From Pseudomonadota bacterium (GTDB lineage: Bacteria; Pseudomonadota; Alphaproteobacteria; UBA8366; JADFVY01): 5,430 bases of DNA. The notes beneath the pieces were generated by a model. The model was given only the letters and a program-made list of their open reading frames with translations. It did no database searches and was not told where the DNA came from. Shown piece by piece: positions 1 to 5,028 of this stretch (within the stretch, counting starts at the first letter, position 1; each line of letters begins with the position of its first letter). Location of the stretch: the NCBI GenBank assembly GCA_015222795.1, contig JADFVY010000023.1, positions 1-5,430 of the forward strand, given 5' to 3'. Position numbers and translations under genes: made by a program.

Positions 1-52
1 AAGAGACAGATTTAAGGTCGGGCATGGGAAAGCTTCCACGAGAGGACGCGCC

Positions 53-2041
53 ATGGCCGCGCAAACGTTTCCGCATCTGTTTCAGCCGCTGACGCTTCGC
101 CACAAGACGCTGAAGCATCGGCTGGTCTTCGGGGCGCATACCGCCAATATGGCGGAGGCCGGGCTGCCGGGCGAGCGGCATTTGAACTATTACCTGGAGC
201 GCGCCATCGGCGGGGCGGCGATGATCGTGGTGGAGCCTGTACCGGTGCACCGCACGGGCGTTCTGACCCGAGGCAATTTCCGCAACGACGACGACAGTAT
301 TATCCCCGCCTTCCGGCGCATTACCGACGCCTGCCATGCGCACGGGACGGTAATGATTCAGCAGATCTATCATGTCGGCGCGCATGGCGACGCGGACAAT
401 TCATGGGCCCCGAACTGGTCGCCGTCGGGCCGTCCGTCCTGGCATGACAGTGATGGCAGTCACGCTATGACCGGGGCGGAAATCGAGGAGCTGATCGAGG
501 CCCACGGCCAGGCCGCGCGCCGCGCCCATGAGGCCGGCTTCGACGGCGTCGAGCTGTTCGCCAACTACCAGGCCCTGATCGAGCAGTTCTGGACGCCCTG
601 GTCGAACAAACGCGATGACGAATGGGGCGGCAGTTTCGAGAACCGCATGCGTTTTTCGCGCCGCATCGTCGAGCGCATCCGCGAACTGGCGGGTGAGGAT
701 TTCATCATCGGGCTGGCGATCAGCATCGACGCAGAAGTGGAAGTGACGCTCTCGATCGAGGAGATGAAGGATATCCTTGCCTGGCATGACGAACGCGGGC
801 TGATGGATTACGTGACGGTCGGCACCGGCGGCTATTTCGACTTCCATAAGCTGATGCCGACGGTGATGTATGAGGACAAGCTGGGCGCGCCCTTCGCGGA
901 GGCTTTGCGCCCGGCGCTGAAAAACGCCGTGTTGCAGGTGGAAAGCCATATCCGTACGCCGGAGAACGCCGAGGCGGTGATCGGCGCGGGCCAGGCCGAC
1001 ATGGTCTCCATCGTACGCGGCCAGATTGCCGATCCGCATATGGCGGCCAAGGCGATGGAAGGCAGGCCGGAGGATGTGCGGCCCTGTCTTAGCTGCAATC
1101 AGATGTGCTGGGGCCGGCGCTACCGCGACTACTGGATTGCCTGCGTCGTCAACCCGTCGTCGGGCCGGGAATTCGAATGGGGCGGCGACCGTTTCACGCC
1201 GGACGGGGCGCCGCGCGACATCCTGGTGGTGGGCGGTGGCCCGGCGGGCATGGAGGCGGCGCGGGTCGCCGCCGAGCGCGGCCACCGGGTGACGCTGGCC
1301 GAGGCGTCGGACAGGCTGGGCGGGCGCTTCCGCCTGGCCGGCATGCAGCCGCGCCGGGCACAGATCCTGGACTTCATCGAATGGTACGAGACGCAATTGT
1401 CGAAGCTTCGGGTGACGGTGAACTACAACAGCCCGATGGACGCGGACGAGGTGCGCGACTTCGGCGCCGACGCCGTGGTGCTGGCGACCGGTGCGCAGCC
1501 GGCAGGGACCGGCTTCCAGAAGGCGCTGCCGCAAGTCGAAACGCTGCCGGGCATCGACCGGGGCAATGTCTTTTCCGTGGACGAGGTAATGGCGCGAAGC
1601 GCGCGGCCCGGCGAGCATGTGATCCTGCTAGACGATATCGGCCATTGGGACGGGCTGGGCACGGCCCTGCATCTGGCCGAAGCCGGACACCGGGTGACGG
1701 TGGTTAGCTGGCTGCCGGTTGTCGGTGCGGAGCTCACCCGCACCACCGCCGACTGGCCGATCCGCCGCCGGTTCAAGCAACTCGGCGTCCGGACCTGCAC
1801 CGAGACCGCCATCGGGGAATGGCGCGGTGACGGCGCCACGCTGATCGATTTGCGCGACGGCGAGGAAACCGTGCTGGCCGCCGACAGCCTGGTGCTGGCC
1901 GGCATCCCGGTGCCTGAGGACTGGCTGGCCCGCGAGCTGGAAGGCAGCGGTCTGGAAATCCACACAATAGGCGATGCCGTCCATCCTCGCCGCGTCCATA
2001 TGGCGATCCATGAGGGCAGGAAGGTGGGGCTGGGGTTGTGA
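53..2041 (+). CDS. TMADH-type FMN/4Fe-4S oxidoreductase (old yellow enzyme family)
   Basis: This 662-residue cytoplasmic flavoenzyme has the three-part layout of trimethylamine/dimethylamine dehydrogenase and 2,4-dienoyl-CoA reductase. Residues 1 to about 340 form an FMN-binding TIM barrel, with the family signature around 180-201 (QFWTPWSNKRDDEWGGSFENR). Cysteines C345, C348, C352 and C364 (CxxCxxxC-x11-C) fit the single 4Fe-4S cluster. A Rossmann motif VVGGGPAG (392-399) binds a dinucleotide, followed by a third domain. The expected second GxGxxG is replaced by DDIGHWDGLG (527-536), as in TMADH, where this region binds ADP instead of NADH. Other features differ from TMADH: the Cys that covalently holds FMN appears to be Thr30, and the catalytic Tyr/His region reads FANY (169-172). 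The substrate therefore cannot be assigned; N-methyl compounds or enoyl substrates are possible. The start is the ATG at 53, with AGAGGA at 41-46. The product is full length for the family, and the next gene follows after about 110 bases. Confidence 0.9.
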   Translation: MAAQTFPHLFQPLTLRHKTLKHRLVFGAHTANMAEAGLPGERHLNYYLERAIGGAAMIVVEPVPVHRTGVLTRGNFRNDDDSIIPAFRRITDACHAHGTVMIQQIYHVGAHGDADNSWAPNWSPSGRPSWHDSDGSHAMTGAEIEELIEAHGQAARRAHEAGFDGVELFANYQALIEQFWTPWSNKRDDEWGGSFENRMRFSRRIVERIRELAGEDFIIGLAISIDAEVEVTLSIEEMKDILAWHDERGLMDYVTVGTGGYFDFHKLMPTVMYEDKLGAPFAEALRPALKNAVLQVESHIRTPENAEAVIGAGQADMVSIVRGQIADPHMAAKAMEGRPEDVRPCLSCNQMCWGRRYRDYWIACVVNPSSGREFEWGGDRFTPDGAPRDILVVGGGPAGMEAARVAAERGHRVTLAEASDRLGGRFRLAGMQPRRAQILDFIEWYETQLSKLRVTVNYNSPMDADEVRDFGADAVVLATGAQPAGTGFQKALPQVETLPGIDRGNVFSVDEVMARSARPGEHVILLDDIGHWDGLGTALHLAEAGHRVTVVSWLPVVGAELTRTTADWPIRRRFKQLGVRTCTETAIGEWRGDGATLIDLRDGEETVLAADSLVLAGIPVPEDWLARELEGSGLEIHTIGDAVHPRRVHMAIHEGRKVGLGL

Positions 2042-2151
2042 ATATTGTCTGATCCCACCTCCGCGCTTCATGCTTGCAGGAATTCCTATGCCTCCGGCCC
2101 ATACTAGGGCAGACTGAATGTTATCGAACGGGGCAGGGGAAACCATTGACG

Positions 2152-2769
2152 ATGAAACTTATGTATGCGCCGCAGTCGCCATTCGCGCGCAAGGTGCGCG
2201 TTGCGGTGATCGAGCTGGGGCTGGGCGACGAGATCGAACCGGTATTGCAGGCGGTCGCTCCGGTGAAGGAAAACGCCGACTACGCGGCCAACGTCAACCC
2301 GCTGCGCAAGATTCCGGCTCTGCTGCTGGATGACGGGCGGGTGTTGTATGATTCGACGGTGATCTGCGAATATCTCGACGATCTGGCGGGTGGCGGGCAA
2401 ATTCTCCCGGCCCCGGGCCCGGACCGATGGGACGTGCTGACGCAACATGCGTTGGCCCAGGGCATGATGGAGGCGGCGGTGCTGGTGCGCTACGAGACCT
2501 GGCTGAGGCCGGGGGAACGTCGCTGGCCCGATTATGTCGATGACCAGTGGGACCGCATCGAATCCGGCCTCGATTGGTTCGAGGCCAACGCCAAAGGGCT
2601 GGTGGGCCCGGTGAACATTACCCATGTCGCGCTCGGCTGCCTGCTGGGTTATCTCGATTTCCGCTGGCCCGACGCCGGTTGGCGCGACGGTCGCTCGCGC
2701 CTGACCAACTGGTCGAACTGGTTCGCGCGGCGCGACAGCTGCAAACAGACCGAGCCGCACGACCCGTAA
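2152..2769 (+). CDS. Glutathione S-transferase family protein
   Basis: This 205-residue cytoplasmic protein has the two-domain GST fold. The N-terminal thioredoxin-like domain (1 to about 78) carries SPFARKVRV (9-17) with Ser9 at the usual catalytic position. It also has NPLRKIPAL (49-57) with the cis-Pro at 55 that binds the glutathione backbone, and DSTVICEYLDD (67-77), where Asp67-Ser68 contacts the glutamyl group. The all-helical C-terminal domain contains the family stretch LGCLLGYLDFRWP (161-173). It most resembles the small bacterial GSTs related to E. coli YibF, which conjugate or reduce electrophiles with glutathione; the physiological substrate is unknown. The ATG at 2152 is chosen because the GST fold begins at once; AGGGGA (2135-2140) lies 11 bases upstream. 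An in-frame TTG at 2146 is only 5 bases from it and could be used instead. The frame is open to 2074, but that part has no GST character. The tail (FARRDSCKQTEP) departs from the common RPSFQAT-type ending. The gene may be co-transcribed with the oxidoreductase. Confidence 0.93.
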   Translation: MKLMYAPQSPFARKVRVAVIELGLGDEIEPVLQAVAPVKENADYAANVNPLRKIPALLLDDGRVLYDSTVICEYLDDLAGGGQILPAPGPDRWDVLTQHALAQGMMEAAVLVRYETWLRPGERRWPDYVDDQWDRIESGLDWFEANAKGLVGPVNITHVALGCLLGYLDFRWPDAGWRDGRSRLTNWSNWFARRDSCKQTEPHDP

Positions 2770-2773
2770 TATC

Positions 2774-2822
2774 AAAGCTCGCTGATAAAGCCCCATCAAA
2801 TGGGCCTTCATCAGCGAGCTTT
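2774..2822. terminator. Long hairpin just after the GST stop codon
   Basis: Arms 2774-2795 and 2801-2822 are complementary over 22 positions with two mismatches, around the 5-base loop TCAAA. The hairpin begins 5 bases after the GST stop. Only three U residues follow on either strand (GCTTTGG on +, GCTTTGAT on -), so it is not a textbook intrinsic terminator. It may still stop or slow polymerase, or protect the 3' end of the GST message. It could also be a remnant repetitive palindrome; no second copy is present in the window. Confidence 0.5.
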
Positions 2823-2854
2823 GGTAGAACAATCAGCAATCGCCAAACACGGAA

Positions 2855-2888
2855 AAAACCCGGAAGGCAATTAAGCCTTCCGGGTTTT
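2855..2888. terminator. Bidirectional intrinsic terminator between convergent genes
   Basis: A perfect 14-base-pair stem (AAAACCCGGAAGGC at 2855-2868 with its complement at 2875-2888) closes a 6-base AATTAA loop. Read rightwards, the GC-rich stem is followed by TTTT; read leftwards it is followed by TTTTTT (2858-2853), so it can terminate from both sides. It lies between the rightward GST gene and the leftward small gene ending at 2932, where a shared two-sided terminator is expected. A weaker stem (GGGGG/CCCCC, 2898-2918, one internal mismatch) lies between it and the stop codon at 2932. Confidence 0.88.
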
Positions 2889-2931
2889 CCACTATTCGGG
2901 GGCGCTCATCGCTCCCCCGCCCCTAGTTAAC

Positions 2932-3327
2932 TCAGGCCGCGCGTAGCGGTATTCGCTCATGCCGCCGGGCCAGATTCAGCCGGCCGGCGAGATCGTCGAG
3001 GATCAGGCGGCTCTGATCGGCGTCGCGGTAGCAGAAATGGATCAGGATGTGGGTCGCACCCAGGGCATGCCCTTCGACGATCCGGGCGTAGCGGGCGTCG
3101 AGACGCTCGCACATGCCGGCGGTCTCGCCGACGCCCAGAAACGACCAGCCCGGGGTAATGTGGCAATGCAGGTCGGCCACCGGTCGTGCAAAGATATATA
3201 CGGCCGGGCCGCAAGGCGCATAGCTCAGCGGAAAAGCCGTGAATCCGTGCAGCACGCCGGACCCACCGCGCAGCGATACCGCCGCCTGTCCCGGCGGGGT
3301 TCTGCAAACAGTGTCAATCTCGTGCAT
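2932..3327 (-). CDS. Small GIY-YIG-like protein, diverged (paralogue 1)
   Basis: The gene encodes 131 residues with no signal peptide or membrane segment. It aligns without gaps over its whole length to the product of 3493-3885 (43 identities in 130 positions), including GFTAFPL (28-34), Trp61 and GATHILIHFC (90-99). The order yPL / VYIFARP (43-49) / WSFLGVGET (61-69) / R75 / GATH / DDL (111-113) matches a family of small hypothetical proteins that I recall as having a GIY-YIG-nuclease-like core. In that core, VYI stands for GIY and GVG for YIG. The Tyr of YIG is Gly65, and the Glu expected two residues before the final Asp-Leu is Leu110, so nuclease activity is doubtful. The true role is unknown. 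The ATG at 3327 has GGAG at 3340-3337, 9 bases upstream. The gene has its own upstream element (3373-3391) and ends before the two-sided terminator at 2855-2888, so it is probably monocistronic. Confidence 0.8.
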   Translation of the reverse strand: MHEIDTVCRTPPGQAAVSLRGGSGVLHGFTAFPLSYAPCGPAVYIFARPVADLHCHITPGWSFLGVGETAGMCERLDARYARIVEGHALGATHILIHFCYRDADQSRLILDDLAGRLNLARRHERIPLRAA

Positions 3328-3359
3328 GACTGCTTACTCCAAGTGTATCAGTTGGATGG

Positions 3360-3391
3360 ATTATGACACCCGAAAGTTGAATAAAAGTTAA
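3360..3391 (-). promoter_or_regulatory. Putative promoter with CtrA-like box for paralogue 1
   Basis: Read on the - strand, TTAA (3391-3388), seven bases, then TCAAC (3380-3376) is one mismatch from the CtrA consensus TTAA-N7-TTAAC. It contains two AACTTT units 11 bases apart. A CATAAT sequence (3365-3360) could serve as the -10, about 32 bases before the start codon, which places the box over the -35 region (TTAACT with a rather long 20-base spacer). The 19 bases at 3373-3391 match 16/19 with those at 3923-3941 upstream of the paralogue. The shared element is seen directly; CtrA binding is inference. Confidence 0.5.
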
Positions 3392-3428
3392 CGAAACTTG
3401 ATTCTTTTCAGTTTTCGAATTGCCGCGG

Positions 3429-3462
3429 AAAAGAAAAACCCCTCCCGAGGGGACGGGAGGGG
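3429..3462 (-). terminator. Intrinsic terminator after paralogue 2
   Basis: On the - strand, CCCCTCCCG, a 6-base loop and CGGGAGGGG form a perfect 9-base-pair GC stem (3462-3439). A T tract, TTTTTCTTTT (3438-3429), follows at once. It lies about 30 bases after the stop codon of the gene at 3493-3885. It should end that transcript, and any readthrough from the nitrile hydratase operon, before paralogue 1. In the opposite direction no T tract follows. Confidence 0.88.
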
Positions 3463-3492
3463 ACCAGTTTGGGGAAGTAAATACTATGTTGG

Positions 3493-3885
3493 TCAGGCGG
3501 CGGCGCGGCGCCCCTCGGCGTTGAGGGGCGGCCGCAGTGCGGCGACCAGATCCTTCGCGATCGCGTGTCGCGCATCGTCGCCGCGATCGCAGAAATGCAC
3601 CAGCACATGGGTAGCTCCCATCCGGCGCGCCTGTTCGAGAATGCCGCGGGGCATGGCGCCGCTGTCTCCCATATTGTGGGAGCCGCAGACATATAGCGGG
3701 GTCCAGTAGGACGGTGCGAAGGCCGAAGGGTCTTCCGGCGGACGCACGAATATGCATATCCCGGCGCCGCCGACAGGGGCCGCCAGGGGGAATGCGGTAA
3801 AACCGTAAATCTGTCTTGATTCGCCGTGAAGGGTCACGACCGCATGGGCTGGTGGGGTAGCATATTTGTTAAAATGTTCGCGCAT
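3493..3885 (-). CDS. Small GIY-YIG-like protein, diverged (paralogue 2)
   Basis: This 130-residue soluble protein is the tandem paralogue of the product of 2932-3327, equal in length and alignable without gaps. It keeps the family frame better in places: GFTAFPL (28-34), GICIF (42-46, the GIY position), WTPLYV (61-66, the YIG position, with Cys67 before Gly68), GATHVLVHFC (90-99) and a family-like tail KDLVAALRPPLN (111-122). The acidic residue expected before the final Asp-Leu is missing (I109, A110), as in paralogue 1, and the region between 70 and 88 is unlike its sister. This suggests a GIY-YIG-like fold without the nuclease chemistry; the function is unknown. The ATG at 3885 follows a hairpin that holds the Shine-Dalgarno GGGAGA in its loop. 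The gene lies 133 bases downstream of the nitrile hydratase accessory gene on the same strand, with its own upstream element and its own terminator. Confidence 0.8.
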   Translation of the reverse strand: MREHFNKYATPPAHAVVTLHGESRQIYGFTAFPLAAPVGGAGICIFVRPPEDPSAFAPSYWTPLYVCGSHNMGDSGAMPRGILEQARRMGATHVLVHFCDRGDDARHAIAKDLVAALRPPLNAEGRRAAA

Positions 3886-3887
3886 AA

Positions 3888-3907
3888 GTCTCTCTCTCCC
3901 GAGAGAC
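3888..3907 (-). promoter_or_regulatory. Hairpin presenting the Shine-Dalgarno of paralogue 2
   Basis: On the - strand, GTCTCTC (3907-3901), the loop GGGAGA (3900-3895) and GAGAGAC (3894-3888) form a perfect 7-base-pair stem that ends two bases before the ATG at 3885. The best ribosome-binding sequence, GGGAG, sits in the loop, and the second purine run GAGAGA is paired in the stem. Opening or closing this stem could adjust translation. The pairing is seen directly; a regulatory role is inference. Confidence 0.45.
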
Positions 3908-3911
3908 AGAG

Positions 3912-3941
3912 GTTAAAGCTAAAAAGTTATCTAAAAGTTAA
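3912..3941 (-). promoter_or_regulatory. Putative promoter with CtrA-like box for paralogue 2
   Basis: On the - strand, TTAA (3941-3938), seven bases, then ATAAC (3930-3926) is one mismatch from the CtrA consensus TTAA-N7-TTAAC. It shows the same 11-base repeat of AACTTT as the element before paralogue 1. The proximal edge lies 37 bases from the start codon, against 45 in the paralogue. A weak -10 candidate is TTTAAC (3917-3912), 18 bases from TTAACT. The element stands in an AT-rich island of an otherwise GC-rich region. Confidence 0.45.
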
Positions 3942-3959
3942 TGTTCATTATTTTTATCG

Positions 3960-3973
3960 GGCGCCATGGCGCC
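3960..3973. repeat. Perfect 14-base palindrome GGCGCCATGGCGCC
   Basis: GGCGCCATGGCGCC is its own reverse complement. It sits between the nitrile hydratase accessory gene stop (4019) and the AT-rich upstream element of paralogue 2. It could be a dimer operator or a short hairpin, but no T tract follows on the - strand (CGATAAAAAT), so it is not a convincing terminator for the nitrile hydratase operon. A GC-rich palindrome of this size may also be chance. Confidence 0.35.
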
Positions 3974-4018
3974 TTGACGCCACGACCCCGGCGCTATTCG
4001 GAGGCAGCGCTATCCGGG

Positions 4019-4381
4019 TCAGGATTCGGATTCTCTCGCCAGTTCAACGGGTTGCCCGTGGGGCGTATTGCGATATGCCTCCGCCCACTCCCACTTGCGG
4101 GCGACCAGATTTTTTTCCTCCGTAAGTCCTTTTTCGGTTGTCAGTCTCTCCAGGGCCGCCAGCACATGGTTGTAGTAGGTGGTACCGTCGTCCGTGTCGC
4201 CGGCGGCCTGGGCGCGGCGGATTTCCGCACCTAGTGTTTCGGCCCATTCCGTGGCCGTAAAATGGCCGGCCTCCTGCAGGCCCGCCGCCATGGCCAGGGC
4301 CTGCGCCTCCCAGGGCTCGCTGAATACCGGGCGGTCTTCCCGCAGCAAGGGCGCCGGCCCCGCATCGTCAGGCCAGCTCAA
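4019..4381 (-). CDS. Nitrile hydratase accessory/activator protein (P14K/NhlE-like)
   Basis: This 120-residue cytoplasmic protein is the third gene of the nitrile hydratase operon. It belongs to the small activator family (P14K/NhlE type). In cobalt nitrile hydratases these proteins hold the alpha subunit, help insert and oxidise the metal site, and are then exchanged for the beta subunit. The sequence PVFSEPWEAQALA (18-30) resembles EPVFHHEWEARMF (22-34) of the beta subunit next door, which fits the known kinship of activator and beta N-terminus. It is followed by family-like TATEWAETLGAEI (42-54) and YYNHVLAALERL (69-80). The start is taken as TTG at 4381: no ATG or GTG in frame leaves a sensible N-terminus, and GGGAGAG lies only 5 bases before this TTG. 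The start therefore overlaps the end of beta by 14 bases, pointing to translational coupling. A longer open frame to 4669 only shadows beta. Confidence 0.9.
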   Translation of the reverse strand: MSWPDDAGPAPLLREDRPVFSEPWEAQALAMAAGLQEAGHFTATEWAETLGAEIRRAQAAGDTDDGTTYYNHVLAALERLTTEKGLTEEKNLVARKWEWAEAYRNTPHGQPVELARESES

Positions 4382-5027
4382 GATAGCTCTCCCACAGATC
4401 GAGATAGACCTTGTCCTTCGGCGCGGCGCCAGGCCCCCATAATTCGCGTGCCGTGAACTCGACCGAATAGAGGTGCTGCGGATTTTCGTCAGGCCCGTGT
4501 GCCCTGCTGTCCGGCAGCACATGGCCGCCATGATTGGTGCGGATACGACCCCGCTTGCCGCGGGCATAGCGCGGCAGGCGCGTATGGCCGGGAGGATGGA
4601 TGTTCCGCGCGACCACTTCGGCGCCCAATGCGAAGGCCGGCGGTGCGTCGAGCGGACGCGCGCTGTCATCCTTCGTATATGCCATTTTACGGGGGTCGCC
4701 GGGCTCCATGGTGTCGGTGCGGGGTACCGTTCCCGGTGCCGCCTTGCCGGTTAGAATTTCCTTTTCGCTCAGCATGCCCGCCTCGAGAAACATAACCGCA
4801 TAGGTGTAATGCCACTGTTCGTAATAGCTCATGGTGAGTTGCAGGTCGGCCGGCATGCATTCCCGGGTGTGGCGAAAATAGTCGGTGGACCAGTCCGGAT
4901 GCCTGGTCGCCGCCTCCGAAATACCGAACATGCGGGCCTCCCATTCGTGGTGGAAGACCGGTTCGTTGGCCTCCACCTCGATCGGTCCCAGCCCGTGCAT
5001 GCCGCCCATATCGTGGATGCCATCCAT
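4368..5027 (-). CDS. nthB: Nitrile hydratase beta subunit
   Basis: This 219-residue protein is the full-length beta subunit of nitrile hydratase (nitrile + water to amide). It pairs with the alpha subunit to form the active site around a non-corrin cobalt. Hallmarks are the N-terminal MDGIHDMGGMHGLGPI (1-16), PVFHHEWEAR (23-32), the MPADLQLTMSYYEQW region (58-72), GHTRLPRYARGKRG (147-160) in the SH3-like C-terminal barrel, and the classic ending DLWESYLELA (210-219). The ATG at 5027 is chosen although the frame is open to 5078, because the MDGIHD start is diagnostic and GGGGAGG (5041-5035) lies 7 bases upstream. Only one base separates it from the alpha stop codon, and its end overlaps the accessory gene, so the three genes form one translationally coupled operon. 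Confidence 0.97.
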   Translation of the reverse strand: MDGIHDMGGMHGLGPIEVEANEPVFHHEWEARMFGISEAATRHPDWSTDYFRHTRECMPADLQLTMSYYEQWHYTYAVMFLEAGMLSEKEILTGKAAPGTVPRTDTMEPGDPRKMAYTKDDSARPLDAPPAFALGAEVVARNIHPPGHTRLPRYARGKRGRIRTNHGGHVLPDSRAHGPDENPQHLYSVEFTARELWGPGAAPKDKVYLDLWESYLELA

Positions 5028-5028
5028 C

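Noticed and set aside
401..1618. 405-codon open frame on the - strand
   Set aside because: It lies wholly opposite the oxidoreductase, has a Arg/His/Ala-rich composition typical of antisense reading of GC-rich DNA and no recognisable motif.
2074..2106. Possible promoter before GST (TTGCAG ... ATACTA)
   Set aside because: The spacer is 20-21 bases and the hexamers match poorly; co-transcription with the upstream gene is as likely.
2074..2151. Longer GST start (TTG at 2074)
   Set aside because: The 26 extra residues have no GST character, and no good ribosome-binding site precedes 2074; the fold begins directly at the ATG at 2152.
2104..2832. 242-codon open frame on the - strand opposite the GST gene
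   Set aside because: Shadow of the GST coding strand; it runs through the long hairpin and shows no family motif.
2547..2930. 127-codon + strand frame running past the GST stop
   Set aside because: It is a shifted reading of GST followed by both hairpins, with Arg/Pro-rich low-information sequence.
3960..4018. Terminator for the nitrile hydratase operon
   Set aside because: Short GC stems are present (GGCGCC palindrome, GCGCT/AGCGC) but none is followed by a T tract on the - strand.
4382..4669. N-terminal extension of the accessory protein frame to 4669
   Set aside because: The extra residues are an out-of-frame reading of the beta gene without any similarity to activators.
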